From NCBI GenBank assembly GCA_900757865.1, contig CAAEPH010000039.1:1-8314 (forward strand): 8,314 bases of DNA, given 5' to 3'. The notes below the pieces were generated by a model. It was given only the letters and a program-made list of their open reading frames with translations, did not search any database and was not told the DNA's origin. The position numbers and the translations under genes are program-made. Position 1 is the stretch's first letter. Each line of letters starts with the position of its first letter. Of the stretch, positions 1 through 6,844 are shown piece by piece. Origin of the DNA: an uncultured Sutterella sp. (GTDB lineage: Bacteria > Pseudomonadota > Gammaproteobacteria > Burkholderiales > Burkholderiaceae_F).

Positions 1-99
1 CGTCGCGGCGTCGCTTTAGTGTTCAATTGAACGCAAAGTGGTTAAGAGAATTGGGCTAAGAAGGACAATGTCCAACTTTGTCTAAATTCTTACTGACGG
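1..99 (+). repeat. 99-bp inverted repeat, left copy
   Basis: Bases 1-99 are the exact reverse complement of 8216-8314, with no mismatch; identity stops at base 100 (a here, t in the other copy). The repeat contains the 12-bp palindrome GTTCAATTGAAC (21-32) and the interrupted palindrome GGACA-a-TGTCC (63-73). Read outward from the window centre it begins CCGTCAGTAAG and then holds AAAGTTGGACA, which loosely recalls the ends of some IS3-family elements; that resemblance is weak and no transposase is visible. It is probably the inner end of a repeated element, seen only as far as the window reaches. The identical length at both window edges could also reflect a contig ending in an assembly-graph repeat node. 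Confidence 0.95.
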
Positions 100-250
100 A
101 AAATTGCAAACCGCTAAGAAATGGGTTTGAATGCAATGGAGTCTGTTCCCGTGGCAGTGGGTTAGTTGCAGATGACGAGCAAATAAGTTAGCTTGTGCCC
201 GGGTAATGACGAGAGCAATTCAATGGTTTGGTCACAGAATAAAACGCGTG

Positions 251-269
251 TATAGCATTTTATGCTATA
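251..269. promoter_or_regulatory. 8-bp AT-rich palindrome
   Basis: TATAGCAT (251-258) and ATGCTATA (262-269) form a perfect inverted repeat around TTT. It lies 65 bases past the lysE stop on the minus strand and directly beside a second inverted repeat. It could be an operator half of a regulator site, a weak hairpin terminator for minus-strand transcripts, or a chance AT palindrome. There is no GC-rich stem or clear U-tract, so a terminator is not well supported. Confidence 0.3.
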
Positions 270-270
270 T

Positions 271-294
271 TCAACATAAGTGGTATTATGTTGA
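271..294. promoter_or_regulatory. 9-bp inverted repeat, 6-nt spacer
   Basis: TCAACATAA (271-279) and TTATGTTGA (286-294) are perfect reverse complements separated by GTGGTA. The 24-bp dyad has the size and spacing of a dimeric regulator's operator. It begins one base after the neighbouring palindrome at 251-269. No intact gene in the window is positioned to be driven from it, so any target would lie to the left or be the dead lysE. Function is unassigned. Confidence 0.35.
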
Positions 295-333
295 TTAAAA
301 TAAACGTTTTCACTTTGTTTTTTTCGCATCGAA

Positions 334-962
334 TTAGAAGAGCCACTCATCCACTAATTTGCCTAAGACAGCTAAACCTAACAAAGCGAATAACACGGCA
401 CTAACTCTAGCGACGATGATGGAGGCCGTTTTCCCCGAGAGCCATTGTCGTGCATAGGTGGCGACTAAAGCGTAGCAAGAAAACAAAGGAGAGTGAAAAT
501 CAGCAATAAGGCGAGTGCTTGGGGCCAGAATGGACTCTCTTTCACAATGAACTGTGGGAACAAGGAGAGCAAAAAGAGAATAAGCATGGGATTGGTGGTT
601 TGCACCAAGGCTGAATCTCGAAAAAGCTCCCAACGCATGGTGCGTGAGTGGGCTTTGTTGGCGGCGTGCAGCAAATCAAAGTGTGTATCGTTCCAATTTT
701 TGTAGCCAAGCCACAATAAATACCCGGCACCAATGACTTGCAAAGCAATGAACGCTTTTGGGGACGCCGTCAGCAATGCTCCTAATCCCGACGCTGAAAT
801 CAAGCTCATGATGAGAACACCAAAGGCGTTCCCAGCAGCGCTCGCCCACCAGGAGCGAATGCCGTGTTTGAGCGACGACGTAACGGTCATGACCACACCC
901 GGGCCAGGACTCAAAATGGTCGTCACACAGATGAGCAGATAGAGCGAAAGTTCGGTCGTCGT
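334..962 (-). pseudogene. LysE/RhtB-family exporter, frameshifted
   Basis: The reading frame from about 962 down to 465 encodes the N-terminal part of a LysE/RhtB amino-acid exporter, with the LSPGPGVV motif in the first membrane helix, further hydrophobic segments and the central TNPMLILFLLSLFPQF stretch. At an A4 run (480-483; T4 in the mRNA) the frame must slip by one base: the original frame stops soon after, and the neighbouring frame continues as YALVATYARQWL and a last hydrophobic helix to the stop at 334. One extra base in the run would restore a protein of about 208 residues, the family's usual length. The start is also damaged: no in-frame ATG or ribosome-binding site is seen, ACG codons occupy the expected position (957-962), and the GTG at 924-926 would begin inside the first helix. 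The frameshift alone could be a sequencing error; together with the missing start, decay is more likely. Substrate unknown. Confidence 0.75.
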
Positions 963-1132
963 AGAGTGAAAGGAGAGAAACCCATCAAGCGGGAAAGTTG
1001 TTGCTAAGCGTACAGCAAGATCCTTTCAACTATACGCCCAGCACGCTTGTCAATGGCTCTCGTTTAGGTTTTCCCTCAGAGAAGACGCCGATATCGCCTT
1101 ACCGATGACGAATCTGAAGTGGATTCTCGGCA
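963..1132. other. Intergenic gap between permease and lysE remnant
   Basis: This 170-bp gap has no coding signature. Directly past the permease stop there is an imperfect hairpin: CCGA (1102-1105) pairs with TCGG (1127-1130) and GAATC (1110-1114) with GATTC (1122-1126), with a one-sided internal loop. It sits where a terminator for the minus-strand operon would be expected but has no following U-tract, so it is at best a weak or Rho-assisted end. No convincing promoter for lysE was found. Confidence 0.4.
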
Positions 1133-2725
1133 CTAATTCGATGCGCTATCGTCAACCGGTCGCCAATCCCAAGCGCCCTCTTCTTTTCTCTGTTGCCACG
1201 CTAGATCGGCCATGAGGGCAGTCAGTAACGCGTACCCAAAGGTGACCTGAGGCGAGACATTAATGCCCATTTGTGCCCCGTGGATAAAGCCGAAAAACGA
1301 CAACACCATCGCGATGAGGCTATAGACCATGGCCCAATTAAAGCGTCGCTCGATCACAAAGACAGCAATTGCACCAAGAAGCAGACCCACGACGACAGCC
1401 CCGCCACCCGTAATGCTCATGCCTTGATAAAGCACACCGCTGTTGGTGAGCTGAGAGAGTTGCGCGGCACTTAATTGGCTCGCTGTAAGACCCGTTAAAC
1501 CGATCCCGCCATCGACTTGTGAGGTAGCCCACTGAGCGAGATTGGGAATGATCGCGAGCACAATGGCCGGGGCGTGGGCTTTGGGGCTCGCTTGAAAGGC
1601 TTGAGCGCCGATGACGAGGCCAATAAAGAGCAAAATGGGCACAATCGCGACCAAGGGAATTACCGAGAGTAAAAGCGCGGTGAGACCCAAAAAACACAAC
1701 ACAGCCATGCCAATGCCGGTGGCTAGTGAATACCCAATTCGCCCTCCCATGGCTTTCCAACCAGGGTGACCAATGTAGACGGCTGGTGGAAAGGGTGAAC
1801 CCAAGAACGCGCCGACAATGGCTCCGATGCCGTCGGCTGCAAGGACTGCTCGCAAGGGGTATTTGTCACCCCCTACGGCGGCTGACTCAACGTTATTGAG
1901 AGCTTCGGTGAAATTGAAAACGCCCAACGGTATGGCCGTCACCAAAAGCGACATGATGAGTTCTGTGGGAACGTCAAACACATCCAGCGAGAAATGTGGC
2001 CAATTGAGCGAAAGTTGCCTCAGTGCAGCAGTGACCGCTTCTGTTGACATCATATGGCTGTAGCCCAAAAGCGAAGCGCCCCACCCTAGCGCACATCCCA
2101 CGATCACCACAGCCAAACCGCCGGGCATACCCCAAGGCAGTCGTACGTGACCCACCCAATTCACCAAAATGATGGCAAAGCAGATGAGTCCTAACCACGC
2201 ATCGTCAAAGAGCTGAAAGGTTGGACGAAGCGCAATAAACGCGATCGAAATCCCTGCGAGCGTCCCCAGCATGGCCGCGCGAGGTGTGTACTTACGAATC
2301 GTGGGGCCAATGAGCATCCCCAAGAGCACAATCACGCCAACGATTATGGCCCAGATTAACCCCAGTCGCCACGCTAATACCCAGTCTTTGTAGAGAAGCA
2401 GTGCGGGGAGCATTACCACAAAGACCACGATGAACATGTGCGGTACGCTCGGACCGTATGGCAGTGCGGTGACGTCGGAGCGCCCTTCTCGTTGGGCGAG
2501 CCGATAAGCTAAATAAGCGTAAAAGAAGTTGCCGATCGGTAACGCAATCCCAAGGGCGGGCAGAATGCGTCCGTAGACCACGTCCGTGGGGATCTTGGCG
2601 ACAAATAGTGCAAGGCTTGTGAGCACCAGGACGTTCACCAAGACGTTGGTAAATAGGCCAAAAAAGGCGTTCAAGTCGCCCGTGACCCAAAGCGCAGGTC
2701 GATGAATAGCAGTGGGGGTGGTCAT
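1133..2725 (-). CDS. NCS2-family permease (purine/ureide uptake)
   Basis: This is a 530-residue polytopic inner-membrane protein with roughly 12 hydrophobic segments. Family signatures are SDVTALPYGPSVPHMF (83-98), the NFTEALNNVESAAVGGD stretch (271-287) and the SPFPPAVYIGHPGWKAMGGR region (310-329), as in the AzgA-like branch of nucleobase:cation symporters (NCS2), which import purines or pyrimidines with protons. It is longer than typical AzgA proteins (about 430-450 residues); extra length includes a polar insert near 400-435 and a charged, tryptophan-containing tail. The ATG at 2725 is supported by AAGGAG six bases upstream. It starts 46 bases after the preceding gene and is last in the operon, so it most likely imports the compound that the upstream enzymes degrade. 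Substrate cannot be read from sequence; a ureide or cyclic precursor is an inference. Confidence 0.85.
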   Translation of the reverse strand: MTTPTAIHRPALWVTGDLNAFFGLFTNVLVNVLVLTSLALFVAKIPTDVVYGRILPALGIALPIGNFFYAYLAYRLAQREGRSDVTALPYGPSVPHMFIVVFVVMLPALLLYKDWVLAWRLGLIWAIIVGVIVLLGMLIGPTIRKYTPRAAMLGTLAGISIAFIALRPTFQLFDDAWLGLICFAIILVNWVGHVRLPWGMPGGLAVVIVGCALGWGASLLGYSHMMSTEAVTAALRQLSLNWPHFSLDVFDVPTELIMSLLVTAIPLGVFNFTEALNNVESAAVGGDKYPLRAVLAADGIGAIVGAFLGSPFPPAVYIGHPGWKAMGGRIGYSLATGIGMAVLCFLGLTALLLSVIPLVAIVPILLFIGLVIGAQAFQASPKAHAPAIVLAIIPNLAQWATSQVDGGIGLTGLTASQLSAAQLSQLTNSGVLYQGMSITGGGAVVVGLLLGAIAVFVIERRFNWAMVYSLIAMVLSFFGFIHGAQMGINVSPQVTFGYALLTALMADLAWQQRKEEGAWDWRPVDDSASN

Positions 2726-2731
2726 CGTTTG

Positions 2732-2737
2732 CTCCTT
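2732..2737 (-). promoter_or_regulatory. Ribosome-binding site of the permease
   Basis: AAGGAG on the minus strand lies six bases before the ATG at 2725. It is the strongest Shine-Dalgarno match in the operon and gives the permease its own translation start, unlike the two coupled genes just upstream. Confidence 0.75.
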
Positions 2738-2771
2738 TTCGGGGGATTAAAGGAAGGCGTAGTGATGTGCT

Positions 2772-3152
2772 TTAGCGTTGAGCCCAATATTCGCGCCAGC
2801 CACCGTAGCGAGTGATCTCTTCTTGACCCACCACACTCCAGGGTTCGGCGAGAATGCCCAGCACTTCACGACCGTCTATGAGTTTCACTTTTCCCATGGT
2901 GAGGCCAGCGGGTTCTTGTTGAAGCAGTGCCCCCAGACCATCGGCTGGGACGGCCCAAATTTCCACCGTGATGGGAGCGCCTTTGCCCTCCTCACGGATC
3001 ATGCCAGGGTGATTATCATTGACATTCCAGCAACGGTAGTGGGCATCGGTGGTGGTTTCTTCAACAAAGGTTGCCCCAACACGCAGAAGGTTGGCATTGA
3101 GCGACAAACCTCGCATGAGTGTGCCATTCACGGCTAAGAGATACGTGGTCAT
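2772..3152 (-). CDS. Stand-alone allophanate hydrolase C-terminal domain protein
   Basis: This 126-residue protein matches only the C-terminal domain of allophanate hydrolases (AtzF/DUR1 type), a small gamma-glutamylcyclotransferase-like fold. Signatures are LAVNGTLMRGLSLNANLL (6-23), ATFVEETTTDAHYR (27-40), HPGMIR (48-53), a PITVEIWAVP strand (60-69) and the closing ITRYGGWREY (113-122). The amidase-signature domain that normally precedes it is absent, and the upstream gene is unrelated, so this is a free-standing protein and not a fragment. In a yeast allophanate hydrolase this domain has been reported to decarboxylate the N-carboxylated carbamate made by the amidase domain; a similar step on an unstable N-carboxy intermediate is plausible here. 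The ATG overlaps the DUF1116 stop as ATGA, implying coupled translation, with GGAG about ten bases upstream. Confidence 0.85.
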   Translation of the reverse strand: MTTYLLAVNGTLMRGLSLNANLLRVGATFVEETTTDAHYRCWNVNDNHPGMIREEGKGAPITVEIWAVPADGLGALLQQEPAGLTMGKVKLIDGREVLGILAEPWSVVGQEEITRYGGWREYWAQR

Positions 3153-4567
3153 TTTGTGAGGTCTCCATTTTGGGTGAGCGTTGCGTGCAAGGCACGAATC
3201 GCGTCAATAAAGCAGGCCTGCGGAGCGGTGGTGATCCCGGCGCCAATTTGCCCAATCCCGGCTTGGCGATGCGCAATGCCGGTGTTGATGACGGGTAACG
3301 TGTGGGTTTCAAGGACCAAGCGAGCGTCAATCCCAATCCCTGTGCCTTCAAAGTTGAGGGCTGGCAGAGTGAACAGATCACTTTTTGCGAGTGTGATCTT
3401 GTGCATACGCTGACTTTGTGCAATCGCATCCGGCACGGTACCGCCCACAAAGCGCACAATGGCAGGTGCTGCAGCCATGGCAAAGCCCCCTAGCCCCGCC
3501 GTTTCGGTAATCGCGGAGTCGCCCAGATCGGCGGCAGCATCCTCGGTGCTGTAGCCAGGGAAAAAGAGGCCGTCCACCACCTTCGCTGACGCTTGGAACC
3601 ATTGACGCCCGGTTCCCGAGAGTTGCACACCGAAATTCACCCCATTGCGAGCCATCGCCACGACCATAGAGGAAAACGGCACATCGCGCGAAGCGTCGAG
3701 CATCGCTTTAGCGCTCGCCATCGAGAGATTGAGGAAAAAGTGATCGTTTTGGGCGATAAAGCGCAACACGTCGCTACCCTGCTCCAGTTCGGCCAAGGCA
3801 GGCGCCAAGGCTTTGAGCACCAAACCGGTCGCGGCAACGTTACGGTTGTGACACTCGTCACCCATCTGAAGAGCTTGCGCTTGAATGGGCTTAAGGGGCA
3901 AGGGCCCGGTTTTCTTTAACGCACGACGTAGTGTGGGAGCGAGGACGCCCGCCATCCACCGCAAGCGCTTTAACACCTCTGGCGCATTGGCGCCAAAGCG
4001 CAAGACGGGACCGAGCCCCTCATTGAAATTGCTGTAGGCGCGCTGATGCGTTTGTGTGTTTTCCACCACCCACACGGGCATGGAGGGGCTAATGACCCCG
4101 GCCATCGGGCCCACAGCACCGTGATGATGGTTGGGGGAGAGCGCGACGGCGCCAACGTCAAGCTGCTGACGAGCCTCGTCGAGCGTCTCTGCCCAGCCTT
4201 CCAAGACGACCGCTCCGCAGAGCGCGCCTTGCATGGGACCACACATATCGCGCCAAGCAATGGGCGGTCCTGCGTGGAGAAGCATTTTTTGCTCGGCCAA
4301 CGCGTGAATGGCGTTTCTCGCTTCAACAATGTCCACCAACACGGGGTTAGCACTTTGGTAACGCGCGAGCGCCTCTTGGTTGGCACGATCCACGCGCTCG
4401 TCCGCAAAGGTTTGCGCTAACTGCCACGCGAGGCGTTCATCACCCCCAGCGATGGGTTGCCAGTTGACGTGATGAACGTTCTGCCCCGTTGTGAGAAGGC
4501 TCTCGGCAAACGATTCCAGTCCGAGGTTAGCGACGGTAAGTGGTGAGGGAAAAGCTCTTCGAGTCAT
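3149..4567 (-). CDS. DUF1116 protein, YlbE/AllG-like carbamoyltransferase subunit
   Basis: This 472-residue soluble protein carries the DUF1116 hallmarks: NHHHGAVGPMAGVISPSMPV (146-165), ALQMGDECHNRNVAAT (232-247), AMARNGVNFGVQLSGTG (304-320) and DLGDSAITETAGLGGFAMA (347-365). The histidine-rich and DECHNRN motifs are the likely ligand or catalytic elements, inferred from their conservation in the family. In E. coli the homologue YlbE (AllG) works with FdrA and YlbF as oxamate carbamoyltransferase, transferring a carbamoyl group to phosphate. It is about 50 residues longer than YlbE. The start at 4567 overlaps the fdrA stop as ATGA with no good Shine-Dalgarno sequence, so translation is probably coupled to FdrA, consistent with equimolar subunits. 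The actual carbamoyl donor here is unproven. Confidence 0.88.
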   Translation of the reverse strand: MTRRAFPSPLTVANLGLESFAESLLTTGQNVHHVNWQPIAGGDERLAWQLAQTFADERVDRANQEALARYQSANPVLVDIVEARNAIHALAEQKMLLHAGPPIAWRDMCGPMQGALCGAVVLEGWAETLDEARQQLDVGAVALSPNHHHGAVGPMAGVISPSMPVWVVENTQTHQRAYSNFNEGLGPVLRFGANAPEVLKRLRWMAGVLAPTLRRALKKTGPLPLKPIQAQALQMGDECHNRNVAATGLVLKALAPALAELEQGSDVLRFIAQNDHFFLNLSMASAKAMLDASRDVPFSSMVVAMARNGVNFGVQLSGTGRQWFQASAKVVDGLFFPGYSTEDAAADLGDSAITETAGLGGFAMAAAPAIVRFVGGTVPDAIAQSQRMHKITLAKSDLFTLPALNFEGTGIGIDARLVLETHTLPVINTGIAHRQAGIGQIGAGITTAPQACFIDAIRALHATLTQNGDLTK

Positions 4568-6084
4568 AGCGTTTTAAGAAGAATGGAGGCAAGTTGCGAG
4601 GCTTCCCAGTTGCTTTGCGCGACCACCACACCGTACGTTTCCAAAGTGGCTTTGACGGTCGCGTACGACTGCGGATCGGTGTCGGTCCCACAGATGTGGG
4701 TGAGCAAAAGGGGTGGGTGGGGGAGTGCCTGGATGCTTTTGAGGGTGGGAACCAAGGTTTGAAGCGGATCGGGATCCGACCCAAAGCCCAGTACCACATC
4801 AAAGAGCACCATGGCGACCTCTTCGCGGGAGGCTTCTCGCAAGAGATAAGCATTGCGCAACGCGGGATCAATCATGGGGTGAGGACGTCCGAGCGTATAG
4901 TCATCGTCCCCTAAATCCCAAAGAACGTGCCCTGAGGGTGTTGATAAGCTTTGTGCTGAGAAGCGTTCGACACCCTCCAGAGGCGCATTGGAGCTAAGCG
5001 CAAACCCTGCGTTTTTTAAGACCGCTTGGGTTTCGTAGTTGAACGTTCCACCGGTGAAGACGCCTCGTAAATAGCGTTGCGAGGGGCAAAGGTGTTCGCT
5101 TGTGTGCTCAAGTGCGGGGTAGTGAACCAATTTAGGGGTGACTAGGGGGCGCCTGGTGACGGCGACATGCGCAACGTCGGCTAAATTGTCGACAAGCTGG
5201 ACGTGTGAGGGCAAGTCGACGTTAGAGGGCTGCGCTCCCACGAAATGCACGACCACAGGTTTCTCCACGCGTGCAAGGCGCTCTAGCACCCGTGCTTTCA
5301 CAGACGCAGCGCCGGGTTTAGCGACAATGGCGACTGTGTCGGTTGTGGGGTCAGCGTCGAGCCGATCGATCGCATCGAGCATGGTGAGCCCTCCAATGGC
5401 CTCGTACAGATCACGTCCCCCGGTCCCAATCGCTTGCGAGATGCCCCCGCCCAAGCGATCAATGAGCGTGGTGACTTCTTGAAGTCCCGTGCCCGACGCA
5501 CCAATGACACCAATGTTGCCACGACGCACGACGTTGGCAAACCCCAACGGGGCGCCGTCAATGATGGCGGTACCGCAATCGGGTCCCATCACGAGTTGAC
5601 CACGCGCATGAGCATAGTCTTTTAGGGCTTTTTCTTCCTCTAGGCTCACGTGGTCACTAAAGATCATCACATCTAACCCTCGTGCCAAGGCCTTGAGTGC
5701 TTCCGCACCCGCGTAGGCGCCTGGCACCGAAATAAGGGCCAGGTTGGGCGCAGGAGAAGCCTCCAAGGCGTCCATGAGGGACGTAAGGTGAGTGCCCTTC
5801 TCCTTGGCATCGGACGCGTGTTGGGGCTCTAAGGCCTCATGCACTAACGTCTTTAACGCGTCTTCTTGGAGGTTTTCACCTTGGATGGCCACGATAACGT
5901 TGGTGGGATCGGGTTGGAGGGTGAGAGCAAAGCCTTTTTGCTTCAGCGTTTCAAGGTTAGTCGCCGTGGCCATCAGGGCATTAGCCCAGGTGAGGCCAGG
6001 GGTGGCTAAAAGCGTGGCGCTCACCTTCATCAGCGTCACGGAATCGCGATAGGTGTTGGGGAAAATGAACGTCAAATACGCCAT
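4564..6084 (-). CDS. fdrA: FdrA family protein (acyl-CoA-synthetase-like carbamoyltransferase subunit)
   Basis: This is a 506-residue member of the FdrA family, which resembles the succinyl-CoA synthetase alpha and beta folds. Visible motifs are VMGPDCGTAII (165-175), the glycine-rich GNIGVIGASGTGLQEV (189-204), ISQAIGTGGRDL (215-226), LRGVFTGGTFNYE (339-351), DLGDDDYTLGRPHPMIDP (390-407) and LFDVVLGFGSDPDP (427-440). I place the start at the ATG at 6084 (MAYLTFIFPN), five bases after the stop of the hydrolase gene with AAGG in between; a frame open to 6144 would add 20 residues that overlap the hydrolase and have no family match. E. coli FdrA (AllF) is required with AllG and AllH for oxamate carbamoyltransferase. 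Here it is coupled to DUF1116 and lies in one operon with a ureido-type hydrolase, so it probably generates carbamoyl phosphate from a ureido substrate. It is somewhat shorter than the 555-residue E. coli protein. Confidence 0.9.
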   Translation of the reverse strand: MAYLTFIFPNTYRDSVTLMKVSATLLATPGLTWANALMATATNLETLKQKGFALTLQPDPTNVIVAIQGENLQEDALKTLVHEALEPQHASDAKEKGTHLTSLMDALEASPAPNLALISVPGAYAGAEALKALARGLDVMIFSDHVSLEEEKALKDYAHARGQLVMGPDCGTAIIDGAPLGFANVVRRGNIGVIGASGTGLQEVTTLIDRLGGGISQAIGTGGRDLYEAIGGLTMLDAIDRLDADPTTDTVAIVAKPGAASVKARVLERLARVEKPVVVHFVGAQPSNVDLPSHVQLVDNLADVAHVAVTRRPLVTPKLVHYPALEHTSEHLCPSQRYLRGVFTGGTFNYETQAVLKNAGFALSSNAPLEGVERFSAQSLSTPSGHVLWDLGDDDYTLGRPHPMIDPALRNAYLLREASREEVAMVLFDVVLGFGSDPDPLQTLVPTLKSIQALPHPPLLLTHICGTDTDPQSYATVKATLETYGVVVAQSNWEASQLASILLKTL

Positions 6085-6089
6085 GGTCC

Positions 6090-6761
6090 TTATGCTCCCA
6101 CTTTGGCTAGCGTGTCGCAAAGGGGGTTGCTTTCCCCTACCCAACCGACGATGGCGCCTTGCGCTGCGATCATCTCCAACGTGACGCGATGAAAGTCTGG
6201 GAAGTAGGATGCGCAGGCGTCCGCAACGACGAGCACTTCAAAACCTCGATCATTGGCTTCTCGTGCTGTGGTCTGCACACACACTTCGGTGGTGACACCG
6301 GTAAGGATAAGCGAGTGGATGTCGTGAGCGCGAAGCATCAGCTCCAAGTCCGTTTGATAAAACGCCCCTTTACCGGGTTTATCCAAGACCACTTCGTGAG
6401 GCAAGGGATAGCATTCGTCGATAATGTCGTGCCCTTTTTCTCCACGCACCAGCACGCGGCCCATGGGGCCAGGTTCACCAATAAAGGTTTGGCCACCTCG
6501 CGTGTGTTTAGCCGGCCACAAATCACTTAAATCAGGACGGTGTCCTTCACGGGTGTGGATGATCATAAGCCCCGCTTGACGCGCAGCGTGAAGCACGCGC
6601 TGACAGGGTGCAATGGCGCGGTGGAGGTGACTGACGTCGTTGCCGAGCAACTCGCCAAACCCTCCGGGATACACAAAGTCCCGTTGCATGTCGATCACCA
6701 TCAGTGAGGTGTGTTGGGGATCAAAGACATAATCAAATGGCTTGGCTTGTAGCGTAAGCAT
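6090..6761 (-). CDS. Isochorismatase-like cysteine hydrolase, biuret-hydrolase type
   Basis: This is a 223-residue isochorismatase-like hydrolase. The triad is Asp24 (in VIDMQRDF), Lys128 (in DKPGKGAF) and Cys161 (in TGVTTEVCV); the 33-residue Lys-Cys spacing equals what I recall for biuret hydrolase BiuH. The subfamily blocks HTREGHRPDLSDL (69-81), PMGRVLVRGEKGHDII (99-114), and TTAREANDRGFE (164-175) resemble BiuH and its triuret-hydrolase and ureido-amide relatives; Lys131 and Gln201, at positions near substrate in BiuH, are also kept. Expected chemistry is hydrolysis of a ureido or amide C-N bond, releasing ammonia in the cytoplasm. Start choice: ATG at 6761 has AGAGG eight bases upstream, while a GTG at 6767 would sit only two bases from it. 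It is the first gene after the structured leader and is followed closely by fdrA. Biuret, triuret, oxamate or another carbamoyl compound are all possible substrates. Confidence 0.85.
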   Translation of the reverse strand: MLTLQAKPFDYVFDPQHTSLMVIDMQRDFVYPGGFGELLGNDVSHLHRAIAPCQRVLHAARQAGLMIIHTREGHRPDLSDLWPAKHTRGGQTFIGEPGPMGRVLVRGEKGHDIIDECYPLPHEVVLDKPGKGAFYQTDLELMLRAHDIHSLILTGVTTEVCVQTTAREANDRGFEVLVVADACASYFPDFHRVTLEMIAAQGAIVGWVGESNPLCDTLAKVGA

Positions 6762-6769
6762 GGTCACTA

Positions 6770-6774
6770 CCTCT
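6770..6774 (-). promoter_or_regulatory. Ribosome-binding site deciding the hydrolase start
   Basis: AGAGG on the minus strand is eight bases from the ATG at 6761 but only two from the in-frame GTG at 6765-6767. The spacing favours the ATG and removes two residues from the longest possible reading. Confidence 0.6.
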
Positions 6775-6820
6775 TTTTAGATGTGGCGGGAAATGACAGC
6801 GTGCGACAGATGTGAGGGGC

Positions 6821-6844
6821 AAAAGACGAAGCGACCAACGTCGC
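6821..6844 (-). terminator. Possible attenuator hairpin
   Basis: On the minus strand GCGAC-GTTG-GTCGC forms a five-pair GC-rich stem with a four-base loop, followed by TTCGTCTTTT. The upstream arm shares three bases with an alternative CGCGT/ACGCG pairing (6842-6862), giving the arrangement of a terminator and antiterminator. The stem is short and the U-tract interrupted, so this is a weak call. Confidence 0.25.

Larger units (their letters stand above)
100..333. other. AT-rich non-coding stretch
   Basis: This stretch lies between the left repeat and the end of the lysE remnant. It is visibly richer in A and T than the rest of the window, and I find no open frame with a recognisable protein signature. 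A 62-codon minus-strand frame (162-350) has low-complexity, unfamiliar residues and overlaps the lysE stop; I regard it as chance. The only structure is a pair of adjacent inverted repeats at 251-294. The sequence next to the repeat does not encode the missing N-terminal part of TetR in any frame, so the two repeat copies abut different loci. Confidence 0.6.

Noticed and set aside
162..350. 62-codon minus-strand open frame next to lysE
   Set aside because: Composition is unfamiliar, there is no ribosome-binding site, it overlaps the lysE stop and spans the AT-rich palindromes.
463..500. Programmed -1 frameshift in lysE
   Set aside because: No in-phase X-XXY-YYZ slippery heptamer is present and the gene also lacks a normal start, so mutation or sequencing error is more likely.
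1029..1053. Promoter-like TTGACA and TATAGT upstream of lysE on the minus strand
   Set aside because: The spacer is only about 13 bases, too short for a sigma-70 promoter.
4046..4420. 124-codon plus-strand open frame
   Set aside because: It lies antisense to the well-supported DUF1116 gene and shows no family motif; the same holds for plus-strand frames at 2778-3137, 3593-3919, 6159-6530 and 6812-7150.
6085..6144. Longer start for FdrA at 6144
   Set aside because: It would add 20 residues overlapping the end of the hydrolase gene with no family match; the ATG at 6084 has AAGG just upstream and begins with the typical FdrA N-terminus.
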